Source: Histomonas meleagridis
Lineage: Eukaryota > Parabasalia > Tritrichomonadida > Dientamoebidae
Reading direction: 5' to 3'
Length of the DNA stretch: 64,000 bases
Assembly: GCA_020186115.1 (NCBI GenBank)
Contig: WSYJ01000005.1
Location: 186,001 to 250,000, forward strand
The translations under genes and the position numbers were made by a program. Positions 38,374-48,500 of the stretch are shown here, piece after piece (the stretch's first letter is position 1; every line of letters starts with the position of its first letter). The notes under the pieces were generated by a model. The model had not been told where the DNA came from, did not search any database, and saw only the letters and a list, made by a program, of their open reading frames with translations.

Positions 38374-39762
38374 AAACTGTTAAAGTTTAAATTGTTTATT
38401 CAAGTTTAAGTTGTTTTGGCTTTTCCCATGGAAGATCAAGATCTGAACGACCAAAATGACCATATGCAGCTGTTTGAACATAAATTGGACGACGAAGATC
38501 AAGATCACGAATAATACCTCCTGGACTTAAGTCAAAGTTATTCTTTAATAATTTCTAATATTTTTTTCATCTTCAATTTTACCTGTACCATATGTATCAA
38601 CATGAATTGATAATGGATGTTTCAATCCAATAGAATATGATAATTGAACAAGACATCTTGACGCAAGTCCTGCTGAAACAATAGATTTAGCAACCCAACG
38701 TGCTGCATAACATGCTGAGCGATCAACTTTGGATGGATCTTTGCCCTGAAAATGCACCACCTCCATGTGCACCCCAGCCTCCATAACCATCAACAATAAT
38801 TTTACGTCCTGTAAGACCTGCATCTCCAAGTGGACCTCCAATTACAAAACGTCCACCTGGATTAACATAAAGAATAGTTTTATCATCTAAATATTCTTTC
38901 GGTATAACTGGTTTGATAACTTTATCAATAACTTGCGTTTTAAGTTCTTCTAATGTAACTTCATCTGTATGCATTGTAGAAATTAAAACTGTATGAACTC
39001 GAATTGGTTTTAATTCTTTATCTTTCTTTTCATATTCAACAGTAACTTGCGTTTTACCATCTGGGCCTAAAAATGGTAAAACACCTGCCTTACGAACTTC
39101 TGTAAGTTTAAGTGCTAATTTAGATGCTAAATTATGTGATAATGGCATTAATTCAGGAGTCTCATTAGTGGCATAACCAAACATAATACCTTGATCTCCA
39201 GCTCCTAAATCTTCATCTGACTTGCCAATATGAACTGCTTTGGCTATATCATCCGATTGTTGTTCTACTGATACTAATACATTACATGTATTGGCATCAA
39301 AACATTTACTGGAATGATCATAACCAATATTACGAATGGCATTACGTACTAATGTTTGATAATCAAGATGTGCACTAGATGTAATTTCACCAAATACAAA
39401 TGCTAAACCTGTCTTGGTGGCTGTTTCACAAGCAACTTTAGAATATGGATCTTGACGTAAACATTCATCTAAAATTGTGTCTGAAATAATATCACACATC
39501 TTATCTGGATGACCTTCTGTAACTGATTCACTTGTAAATAAGAAATGTTGCATATAATTAAATGATGTGACTAGTCCCCGATTTTTAACTAGCTTTGCTC
39601 GGTCATTGACTTCTGAAATTTTTAACAACAAACCTTTCAATTTATGATGGTCATTGATGTGAACGTTAATTGGCGCGTTTTTACCCACCCGTTTTTTCTG
39701 TCAGTTATAACTTTTTAATGACTTAAATTCTTTCGTTACTCAATTTTAAATGGGTGAAATTT
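38374..39762 (-). repeat. Inverted duplicate 2, arm B
   Basis: Reverse-complement counterpart of 36101-37490. The repeat ends where the sequences become TTTTGCAAAAG (arm A) versus TTTGGTAAAAC (arm B, minus sense). At the outer end a CC/C indel precedes loss of similarity. Confidence 0.92.
38396..39553 (-). CDS. MAT: S-adenosylmethionine synthetase, copy B (three frameshifts)
   Basis: Same enzyme as copy A, inverted. The first 270 or so codons are intact, including the parts broken in copy A. Three single-base insertions relative to A then occur: GGGC versus GGG at about 38745; seven rather than six A in GATGAAAAAA at about 38570; and AAA for AA in ATTAAGAAT at about 38552. The gene is 1158 rather than 1155 bp, as expected from three insertions. 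Copies A and B are broken at different places, and each supplies the intact version where the other is broken. That pattern is expected of consensus errors in a collapsed or long-read assembly, though two decaying copies cannot be excluded. Start ATG 39553. Confidence 0.88.
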
Positions 39763-40105
39763 GGAGGCTTCGTGTTTGAGTTATTAACGTCAAACATCGT
39801 TTATGCTAAAACTTTTGGCAAAACAATCCACCTCCTTTTCTTCACTCCGGCGCATGAAAATGGTATTGCTTCATTTATGAACAATAAAAATATTCAATGA
39901 ATATTCAATGAATCTATAAAGATTTAGAAATAACAAAATTGTAGTGCATTTTGTTTTCCATATCTTCAAATCAAAACATTTACTCCTATTCAACATTATT
40001 CTTCATTAATGAAGAATGACTATAAAACGAAGAATAAGTTAAAATTAATGAATATGTTATACTTATATTTATATTTGAATTTATATTAGAAATATTTGTT
40101 CTTAT
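39763..40105. other. Intergenic region
   Basis: About 340 bp without a gene. It contains a short direct duplication AATATTCAATGA at about 39889-39912. Confidence 0.4.
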
Positions 40106-40444
40106 CTATGTATTCGATTGAAAAAATGTATTCGTTTCAGTGAATGAATTCGATTGAGAAAATGTATTAGATAATGTAAATGTATTTGATTTGGAAAATG
40201 AAAATGATTGAGAAAATGTATTAGAACTAGAAAATGAATTTAATAATGTGAATGTATTTGACTCGGTGCACATATTGGGGTTTGTAAATGAATTCGATTT
40301 AGTAAATGAATTTGATTGAGTGAATGTATTTGAATTAGAAAATGAATTCGATAATTTTATAACAATTTGAAATGCATTATCACCAATAGTTTTGACATTT
40401 TCTTCACATTTTTTTTTTGTGTTGATATTTTTGCCAATCATCAA
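40106..40444 (-). pseudogene. BspA-like fragment: LRR remnant plus stalk repeats
   Basis: A 112-residue frame. It begins MMIGKNINTKKKCEENVKTI and continues GDNAFQ, the end of a BspA LRR unit. It runs directly into degenerate stalk repeats (SNTFTQSNSFTKSNSF, SNTFSQSFSFSKSNTF) and stops at 40106 without a transmembrane segment. Most of the LRR domain and the C-terminal anchor are missing, so it is a truncated relic. The repeat variants (TF/SF with K, T, L) resemble the irregular end of the 2300-6724 stalk rather than its uniform core. Confidence 0.65.
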
Positions 40445-41050
40445 CGAAGCGTTTACAAGTTTAAAACTTCATTTGGTATTTCACGAATATTTTTTTTAAG
40501 TTTTGTTGTTTTCCCCTAAAAAAATTAGATTAAAACAATGTTTTATTTTTTTCTCAGTCATAATTCGGAATTAATAGTTTCATTTTCATTTTCATCATCT
40601 TTCAAATGTTTATTTTTCAGTAAGTATCTGCAAGCATATTTAATTGACTCGCCGCATCTTGGTCCATATTTTTCTAATTGTAATCGCCAGGATGAATTGG
40701 CAAATATTTTATCTTTTCGTTATCATTAATTCTTTATACTTCTTTTCTAAATCCTTTTTTATTCACTCTATATAATGAATAGAAATCATTTGAAAGTTAC
40801 ATAATATTTAAAGATTTGTTCAATGGTTTTACCTGAAGTTTTTCTCCTTTTACCATTGACGTTATATATATTGTATCATCTCCTTGAGTTACTTCAAGTT
40901 TTTCAAGATCTTTTTAATCAATATTCTTCGCATATATTAAACTTATTTTATATGGAAGATCAACATCTCTTTGATCACTATATCATTTTATTACATCTGA
41001 TACTGGCATTGATTCGAAATTTATAATATTATCTTTATTATTTGGATTAA
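40445..41050. other. Region between BspA and ankyrin relics
   Basis: About 600 bp. Short frames occur (40538-40729, 40823-41026) but change frame. They may represent a badly decayed N-terminus of the following DUF3447 protein. No confident gene. Confidence 0.35.
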
Positions 41051-41632
41051 TTCTTATTCCTGTTAAGATATGCAGTTGCAGGTGGAAATGAAGAAATAAT
41101 TCATTTATGTGATCAAAATCATTCTTCATTTGAAGATGCATGTGAAGCTGCAATCCAATTTCATCGTAATGATATCTTTGAATATCTTTATGAAAACAAA
41201 TTCATTGTAATTGAGAATTTAACTGAAGTAGGTATTAAATGTATTAAGTTTAGTAATTATGAACTACTTTCTTTCATATTAAATGAAGGAATGGAAATCA
41301 ATGAATCTATTATTGATGTATGTACAAGTGTTCGAAACATATTTCTTGTTTTTCAATTTCTCTTTGGAAAACAAATTCCAAAAAATATTTTGACATATTC
41401 TGTGCGTTTAACAAATTATAAATTCTTTAAATATTTGCTTGAACAAGAAGGTATTGATATTAATGCTAAAGATATTTATTTGTTTTATAAAATATTTATT
41501 TCAATAATTTGATATTTCAAAATAATATTTGAGAATTATTTAAATTATTTAAAACAGCACTTATTTTAGCATCTCGATATGGTTATACAGAAATATTTTA
41601 ATTACTTCTTGAAAAAGATGAATGATATGATA
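41051..41632 (+). pseudogene. Truncated DUF3447-ankyrin gene
   Basis: From 41051 the frame reads LLRYAVAGGNEEIIHLC, ACEAAIQFHRNDIFEYLYEN, GIKCIKFSNYELLSFILNEG and KFFKYLLEQEGIDINAKDIY. It then runs into the same spacer type seen in the 170-bp arrays and stops at 41510. After the spacer (ending ATTTAAAACAG) another ankyrin module follows (TALILASRYGYTEIF*LLLEKDE) with stops. The first half of a DUF3447 protein is missing. It is close in sequence to the gene entering at the right edge of the window. Confidence 0.7.
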
Positions 41633-42140
41633 ATTTTCGTAATACCTTGATGATCTACTTATTTAAATCGATTATTAATTGATGATTTATTCTTAATAAA
41701 ATTTCTGTGTAAGTACATATTTTTGAAATAATATCGTACAAACGATACATTTTTTTTCTGAATAAAACGATTCTTGATCATTGAATTTATATGACGTAAA
41801 GCATAAATATTTTTTTTGAATTTTTGTATTTTAGCAAAAAGTTCAATTTTATTAAATAAATATCTATACAAAATTAATTCGCAAATGATCTTTAAAACAC
41901 TGACTTGAGATACATTTATCAATTATTTTATTTCATGTGCTCCAAATTTTGAATATAATCCATTTTTCAACTTACTTGACATTCTATGTAATGATGTTGA
42001 TTTTTCTATTTCTCCGAATATGAGTCAATGCCACCGTTTCTTGAGCAAGCTTTATTCGGAAATAATTTTCGTTAACGATACGAGCTGATTGAGTGATTTT
42101 TATTCGTCCACTTATTCAAATTTGACTTCCAATCGCTTGA

Positions 42141-42160
42141 AAATGTAAAATTTTACATTT
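42141..42160. repeat. Perfect 20-bp palindrome
   Basis: AAATGTAAAATTTTACATTT is its own reverse complement. It lies in a non-coding stretch about 50 bp before the 42209-42239 hairpin. Confidence 0.6.
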
Positions 42161-42208
42161 GATATCAACTGATTGGTAGAATAATTATCTATTTTACATA
42201 TATTATTA

Positions 42209-42239
42209 TTTATTTTTATGCCTTCGGCATAAAAATAAA
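42209..42239. repeat. 14-bp stem, 3-nt loop hairpin
   Basis: TTTATTTTTATGCC and GGCATAAAAATAAA are perfectly complementary around TTC. The result is a long stem with a GC-rich apex in otherwise AT-rich DNA. It could form in RNA or extruded DNA; role unknown. Confidence 0.6.
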
Positions 42240-42574
42240 ACCAAACTTTGATGAATTATGAGATTTGCTTATATATATATATTTTAATTTTTATATTCTT
42301 CTAAATAATATATATACATATATTTTGAATTTTGTTAAATTTTGTAAAATCTTATTATTCAAAAATCATTTAATTTATACATATATGTATAAAATCGAAA
42401 AAAATATGAAATAAGTTGTATAATTAATATAAAATTATAATATCATAATAATACTAAATTTTTTATGAATAGCTTTCATTATATAAAATTTCATATGAAA
42501 ATTAATCATTATCTTATTATTTTGAATCATTTTGATATATTTAAAAACTAATTCAAGTACTATTGTACTTCGGG

Positions 42575-42578
42575 GATA

Positions 42579-42614
<36 letters not shown>
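42575..42614. repeat. (TA)n microsatellite
   Basis: A run of about 18 TA dinucleotides in a non-coding region. Confidence 0.9.
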
Positions 42615-42619
<5 letters not shown>

Positions 42620-42917
42620 GAACAAAACATAATTGGTTCATAATCAAGTACCATTTTTTTTAATCAATAGTTTTTGGATTATTTAAAATTATACCATTAT
42701 AAATTTTATATATTAATAATTTTTTAATATTTAAGACAAATAAATGTGTGTTACGACTACACATGCAATGATTCATTACAAAGTTCTAAAGTTTTTTTTT
42801 ATACAAAGGTTAATGATTTTAAACCCCTTTTTTAATTTTCTTCGGGAATCTGATTATTTCCTTAAAAATTTTCATGAAAATTTTAAAACTTTTGGTAAAC
42901 TTTAATTAACAAAATAA

Positions 42918-43826
42918 TTATTCTTTTTTGAACATTTTTGCAAACACTTCGTTTTCTCTTTTTGCATCAATTTTTTCCAGTTCGATCAATTTTTTATTGG
43001 CTTCCACAAACGCAGGACTATTTTTCGTTATACCGAGTCCCATGTTCATGACCTGTCGCGCCTCTTTAATTCTTTCAAAGTGTATTAAAGCTTCTGCTTT
43101 TTTGAGTAAAGCTTTTGGATCATTTTTTTCCGTTTTCAGAACGTATTCAGCATGTTTTAGCGATTTCCCATAATTCCCAAGTTTGCCATATACAATTGCA
43201 AGGTTCCTACTTAAGACAATTTTGATTTCTAGTGATTCCTTATTAACCCATTCATTTACAACATGAAAAGCGCGCTTATAAACAATAGCAGCTTCTTGAA
43301 GCTTCCCTTCGCGAAACAGTTTTCCTGCTTCGTCCTTCATTGCAAGAGCTCTTTTGTCTGCTTCAATGGCATTGTAAAACTTTTCTCGGATGTCAACAAG
43401 TTCAATGTCAAACTCGAGAACTGCATTTGGAGGAATAATGTTTTCTCTCCCTTTTTCCCCATAGCCATATTCAGGATCAATTGTGAAAGTAGATGACTCG
43501 CCAAGTTTCATTGATGAAACAGCAAGAGTAAGTCCATCAATAACATCATCTTTCCCGAGAATAAATTTGAATTTATGTCCATTCTTAATAGATGAATCAA
43601 AAATAACTTGACTATCTTTAAGTCTACCTTCTTCTATTAATACCACCTTTTCACCTGTCCTTGGGGTTGGGCCGTATCCTTCTTTGTGGACTATTTTTGT
43701 AATTTTGTTATCAGGAGTTACAGAGATTATTTTATTTGAGTTCAACATATTCAAGTTTCGACCTAAAAAACGGTAACGGTCTTTTAACGTGTTCTTGCTT
43801 GTAAACGGTTTACTTTTTGAGTGCAT
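42918..43826 (-). CDS. FKBP-type peptidyl-prolyl isomerase with TPR domain
   Basis: A 302-residue immunophilin: an FKBP domain (about 50-148; GEKVVLIEEGRL, FDSS, GLTLAVSSMKLGESSTF, PEYGYGEKG, IPPNAVLEFDIELV) followed by three TPR-like helical pairs (about 155-295; EAGKLFREGKLQEAA, ALIHFERIKEARQVM). This is the FKBP51/52/AIP layout: a proline isomerase that docks onto Hsp90 or Hsp70 through the TPR. The FKBP active-site Tyr/Trp pattern is only partly conserved (YGYGEKG, ..VIDGLTLAV), so isomerase activity may be weak. Two starts are possible. ATG 43826 adds 26 basic residues. ATG 43748 begins just before the domain and has AACGGTAACGGT 21 bp upstream. I lean to the shorter form. Confidence 0.88.
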   Translation of the reverse strand: MHSKSKPFTSKNTLKDRYRFLGRNLNMLNSNKIISVTPDNKITKIVHKEGYGPTPRTGEKVVLIEEGRLKDSQVIFDSSIKNGHKFKFILGKDDVIDGLTLAVSSMKLGESSTFTIDPEYGYGEKGRENIIPPNAVLEFDIELVDIREKFYNAIEADKRALAMKDEAGKLFREGKLQEAAIVYKRAFHVVNEWVNKESLEIKIVLSRNLAIVYGKLGNYGKSLKHAEYVLKTEKNDPKALLKKAEALIHFERIKEARQVMNMGLGITKNSPAFVEANKKLIELEKIDAKRENEVFAKMFKKE

Positions 43827-43971
43827 GATGCAATTTCACGTCATTTTGGCATAACCGTTAGATAATTTTGGCATGTAAACCGTCGACACAGAATGCAATT
43901 GAATTTATTTGAATATAAAATCATATATTCAAAAGTTTAACACAACCGATAAGTAGAAATCATTTCACAAC
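43827..43971. promoter_or_regulatory. Divergent promoter with Myb-site-like motifs
   Basis: A 145-bp region between the divergent FKBP-TPR and membrane-protein genes. It contains AACCGTTA (43853-43860), AACCGTC (43878-43884) and CAACCGATAAG (about 43942-43952). TCATT/TCACA lies immediately before the ATG at 43972, matching the initiator pattern. Confidence 0.45.
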
Positions 43972-45105
43972 ATGAATTCAACACTTCCTCACATCTTTGA
44001 TGTTTACATAGGTGCTAAAATTCTTTGTGGTGATACAATGTGCGATGGCCTTTGTCTCAATCATACAGATAAATTTGAAAATGGATCAATTTCATCCAAC
44101 ATTTCAATATGTTATCCCACTCAATTTTCCGTATGGTGTTATTACCCAGGAAGCCTGCTTGGAATGATGGGTATCACCATAGCTATTTTTATTATTCCGG
44201 CAATATTTAGTATGGTTTATTTTTCCTTTCACAAACAAATCCTGAAAAACATTAGTGGCTATCAATTTTCTCTTTCGTTTGCTTTGTATTTTATGTCTGT
44301 TACCCTATTAGGCACTCTATTATCTACTCTCATTTGTTATTTAACCATAAAGTCAGTAATATTTTTCCCATTCATATCAATATATATTGTGGTTATCCTC
44401 CTTAAACTTTATCTTCGCCATCCATTTTCCAACTCATATAAATCAATAATTCCAACAAACTTTTTATTTTCCCCTAAAATTGTCACACTTGAAGAGCTTA
44501 AAGATTCTATAGCAAATGTCCGTATGTCACCACCTATTTTTTCGGCATATGAAATAGGTGAAAAATACATTTTTAAAAATGGCACCAAACAAGTGGGCAA
44601 AAAAACATGTGAATTAGAATATAATACATGGCAAGAAGAAGGACCAGATATTTTAATTCCATCTAACACTCCAATTTTTGCATATTTCTCATTGGATGTA
44701 TTGCCAACAAGTGATGTTGAAATTGAATTCAGATTAAAGCACCCACGAACAAATTATACAACATATGTAATTCAGACAGAGGTTGATGTTGAACATGGAC
44801 CAATGATTTTAATGAATGGAAATGATAAAATTTTTGAATGTTTTAACAAAAAATATATGAAAATTATTTACATAATATCTTTGATTTTTTCATTTGATTT
44901 CATTTTAGATATTATATATTGGGCACATGTTAATTTTTTTGAAATTAAATGTGTCAAAAATGCAGCTATGGATTACAGTTTGCGCGCAAAATTTGGTGAA
45001 AATGATGTAAAGGCGCCAGTGGATGTTCAATGTGGAACAAATGAAACAATTAATTATAGTAACTCAAATGACCTTCTTGTAGAATTAAATCCAAGTAATG
45101 TCTAA
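43972..45105 (+). CDS. Multipass membrane protein, unknown function
   Basis: A 377-residue protein. An N-terminal Cys-rich segment with N-glycosylation sites (LCGDTMCDGLCLNHT) is followed by about three to four membrane helices (about 55-145). A soluble domain of about 150 residues comes next (SPPIFSAYEIGEKYIFKNG..., LDVLPTSDVEIEFRLKH). One more helix (about 298-320) and an acidic/Asn-rich tail complete it. I do not recognise the family. The alternating strand-like soluble domain between helices suggests a luminal or extracellular domain. The start codon is directly behind TTCACAAC, a good initiator match. It shares a divergent promoter with the FKBP-TPR gene. Confidence 0.75.
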   Translation: MNSTLPHIFDVYIGAKILCGDTMCDGLCLNHTDKFENGSISSNISICYPTQFSVWCYYPGSLLGMMGITIAIFIIPAIFSMVYFSFHKQILKNISGYQFSLSFALYFMSVTLLGTLLSTLICYLTIKSVIFFPFISIYIVVILLKLYLRHPFSNSYKSIIPTNFLFSPKIVTLEELKDSIANVRMSPPIFSAYEIGEKYIFKNGTKQVGKKTCELEYNTWQEEGPDILIPSNTPIFAYFSLDVLPTSDVEIEFRLKHPRTNYTTYVIQTEVDVEHGPMILMNGNDKIFECFNKKYMKIIYIISLIFSFDFILDIIYWAHVNFFEIKCVKNAAMDYSLRAKFGENDVKAPVDVQCGTNETINYSNSNDLLVELNPSNV

Positions 45106-45532
45106 GAAATTTTAATGTGTTTAAATGGTTGATAAATGTATTTGAATAAAAATGTTTATAATTTATTATAATCTGGAACAGCAAAAAATCTCCAATTGAC
45201 AACATATGGAACTATAATAAACTGATCTACTAATAGTTAAATTATATAAATATATAGAGTTTAATCAAATAATTTGTTTAAGTTTAATTAGTAACTCCAT
45301 AGAAATATATTTAAATTTAAAATCATTGTTACCAGTTTTTTGTTTTTATTAACACCAACATATTGCATCACACCAAAAAAACCAGAGAATTGAATAAGCT
45401 TATTCTAAGAAAGAGAGCCTGTTTGTAGGCTCATGGTTGCAATGAACGGTCACACTAAAAATTCGAACCCGCCCAAGAGAGACCGTTTGATCAAAAAACG
45501 TTAAACACTAAATTCCTGACCAAAAACTTCAA
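45106..45532. other. Intergenic region
   Basis: About 430 bp. It contains a small 6-bp hairpin (GAGCCT...AGGCTC, 45415-45432) and ACCGTTTG at 45482-45489, about 45 bp before the THADA start. No gene. Confidence 0.4.
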
Positions 45533-48500
45533 ATGAATCGCCTGAGTGAGATTTTATCTATTAGAGACCCAAATAAAAGAAACCTAAATCGCATTCAGAA
45601 AGATCTTCAAAAAGAACTTAAAGAAAATGAAAATGATACATTTAAAATTATTTCAAATTTATTTTTTGAATCAAATTCTTCTTTGATATCTCCATTAACA
45701 ATTGAAGAAACAATCAAAATTATTCGTGAATTAGATTTAATTCAAACTTTTGTTCATTTATCTGATAGTAAAATATCAAATGCTTTTTGGAATTCAAAAT
45801 CTCCAAACTTTTTTTCTCTTATAAATTTCTCTTATTTTGTAAGTGAAAGTGATTTGTTTTTTAACCATGAACTTCAATTCATAACAATTTTTCAAAATCG
45901 TTTTAATCCAACAATTCTTGATTCAAACACATTTGAAGGTTTTAAATACTTAATTTCAAAATATGTATCATATGTTTCTACTAGAAATATTGAATTTGAT
46001 CAAAAGTTGAATGATGTTTTTAATCCAAATAAATCCTTACCAACTATTCTAGCAACTCTTCTTATAAATTTTGGGTTTTCTTCTGACCAACCCCTTCAAG
46101 CTGAGAATCTATTTCATTTAACAACAACATGCCTTACGATTGTTTTCAAGAAAGAACATCTCCAAAATCAATTTTCGACTTTTTCTTCATTTTTTTCCGG
46201 TTTTCCAATTGAAAAAGTTATTCTTTTTCAATCTTTTCTTGTATTGCATATTCAATCACAAGAAATCACATCTAAATTTTTTGAGCAAGTTGCTAAAATG
46301 ATGCGTGTTTCTAATGACACCAGAATTCTCGAATATCTTTATAGGTCAATTCGAATTGCTTCAACAATTGAACAATTGAATTTATTGTCAACGTTTGTAA
46401 TTCGCGATTATGATTCATCGATACCAATTTTAAAGAGCGTTATGCAAAAATGTATTGAACATTTATTTTTGCTTGATTCAAAGCAATCATCGCTAATCTT
46501 TAAGGAAAAAATTCTAAATCTTCAATGGTATTCAAGCTTGAAGAAGTTTATCTTTCCATTAATTTTACCATATTCTGATGAAGAGATGATGAAAAGTTTC
46601 ATATATTTTTCACAAGATCCACAGAACAAAGTTTTTGTTCAAAAATGCATGAAAATTATAAATGAATCTGAAGCACTTCAAAATATTATATCTAATACAA
46701 TCATTAAACTTTTAAATGAATCAAATCCTTATGAAAATTTGTTGTCGTTAAGTAATATATTTATGAACAACAATAAAATCCCAAAAATATGTTTACAAAA
46801 TTTACCAACAAATGAATTAGGTAAAGTTTCATTAATTATTGATTCAGTTATATCATCACCAAAACAATTTTCTTCTTATTTAACAAAAGCAGAACTTGAA
46901 TATTCGTCACAATCATTTAATTGGGATTTACGCTTAAAATTTTTTAAAGTTTATGTGTTGGTTGGCTTGCCAAATAATAATGAAAACGTAAAAATTTTAT
47001 TGGATTCATTTCCTTCTTTATTATCAATTGAATCATTAGAACATTGTTCACAGATTAATATTTTGTTTGATAATTTAATCGAAAATATATATAAACAAAA
47101 GAAGAAATATATAAAAATCGATATAAATAATTTTCTTTCTTCACTTCTTTCCATTATTTCACCAAATTTATTACCGACAACAAATTCATTAAAGCGACAA
47201 TTTTGTTTAAATTTATGTAAATCAATTTATAAACGATTTCCGAATATTGATAATGATAATCAAACGATTATTAATCTTTTAAGTATTATGAAAGATGGGT
47301 CAGTAAGTTTAAAGAATTCATTGATTTCATTATCTAAATATATTCCATCAATTTCAAATTCATTTGATACATTAAATACAAATAATTCAACACAAATTAT
47401 TAACGAAAAACTATTAAATGATCAAAATGACCTTAAATCATTTCAAGAAATTCGTATTTTACTTGAGAATTCAAACGTTTTACTTGATTTGCCTGGGAAT
47501 ATTATCGATAAATATATAAATTATGAAACTGATAAATGGGAAATTCAAAGTGAAATTTTCTTAATTATTTCATATCTTTGTACAAAAATGAAAATTAATA
47601 ATGAAATTGTTATGAAATGTGCTGATAAAATATTTAATACACTTCTTCAAACTCGGAAAGTCGGACTTATTTGTTCTTCATGTCCTGCGTTAGAGCGTTT
47701 ACTTCGATATCTTTCTAAAATATCCGAATATAAGAATAAGCCTAAAGAATATTGTGATAAGCTTTGTGAGATTATGTGTAATTTTGATATGAAACAAATG
47801 CGGAGAAGTGCCGGACTTCCATATATTGCAAACACATTAATAAAATCTAATAAAGAGTTATATTTAGAACTTACAAATGCTCTTTTGTTTATATGTAAAA
47901 ATACTAATAATCCAAATGAAGCTACAAATTCATTAAATACATTGAAAACAATCATTAAAGAAAATCCAATAAATGAAATAATAATTTCGAAACTTTTCGA
48001 TGTAATTTTCGATGTTTGTGATCGATTTTATACTTCTTGGGATGTAATATCTGCAATTAATTTACTTTATGTAGGACTTATACATAAAATTTGGGAAATG
48101 TTTACTGGGCAAACACAATTCCATTCACTTTCACGTCAACAATTCTTTTCTAAAATTAATAATTCGAAAGAAATTTTTTATAAAACACTTTCTAAAGCAA
48201 ATCAACATTCTTCTTATTTAGTATTATTATTATTATCAATGTTTACATCTGATATAGAAGATCCTCAACTTATTAAATTAATTTTAAGTTTTTCTTCAAA
48301 TAAGTCTTCGAGAATTCGTAGAATTGCTGTTAGAGCATTACTTAAAAACATTTGTAATGAAAATTTCGAAACTTTTTGGGATGAAATTGTATTAAAAGTT
48401 AATAACGAAACAAAAATGAATGATTTACATTTTTATTTAATGATTTTATATGAACTTCGAAATTTAAATGTTAAAAAAGAATTTGTTCATAATATTCAAC

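Larger units (their letters stand above)
41633..42917. other. AT-rich desert with palindromes and a TA microsatellite
   Basis: About 1.28 kb. Frames on the minus strand (41659-41922, 42435-42647) have no protein character. It holds a 20-bp palindrome, a strong hairpin and a (TA)n tract (42575-42614), listed separately. Confidence 0.5.

Noticed and set aside
41659-41922. 87-codon minus-strand frame in the AT desert
   Set aside because: Ile/Lys/Asn/Phe-dominated composition as expected from AT-rich DNA, with no conserved pattern or promoter.
45415-45432. GAGCCT/AGGCTC hairpin as a terminator
   Set aside because: A 6-bp stem with no T-run, in a eukaryotic promoter region; too weak to call.
45460-45490. 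GGTTCGAA on the minus strand as a possible tRNA T-loop
   Set aside because: The flanking bases do not pair as a T-arm and no acceptor or anticodon arm can be built around it.
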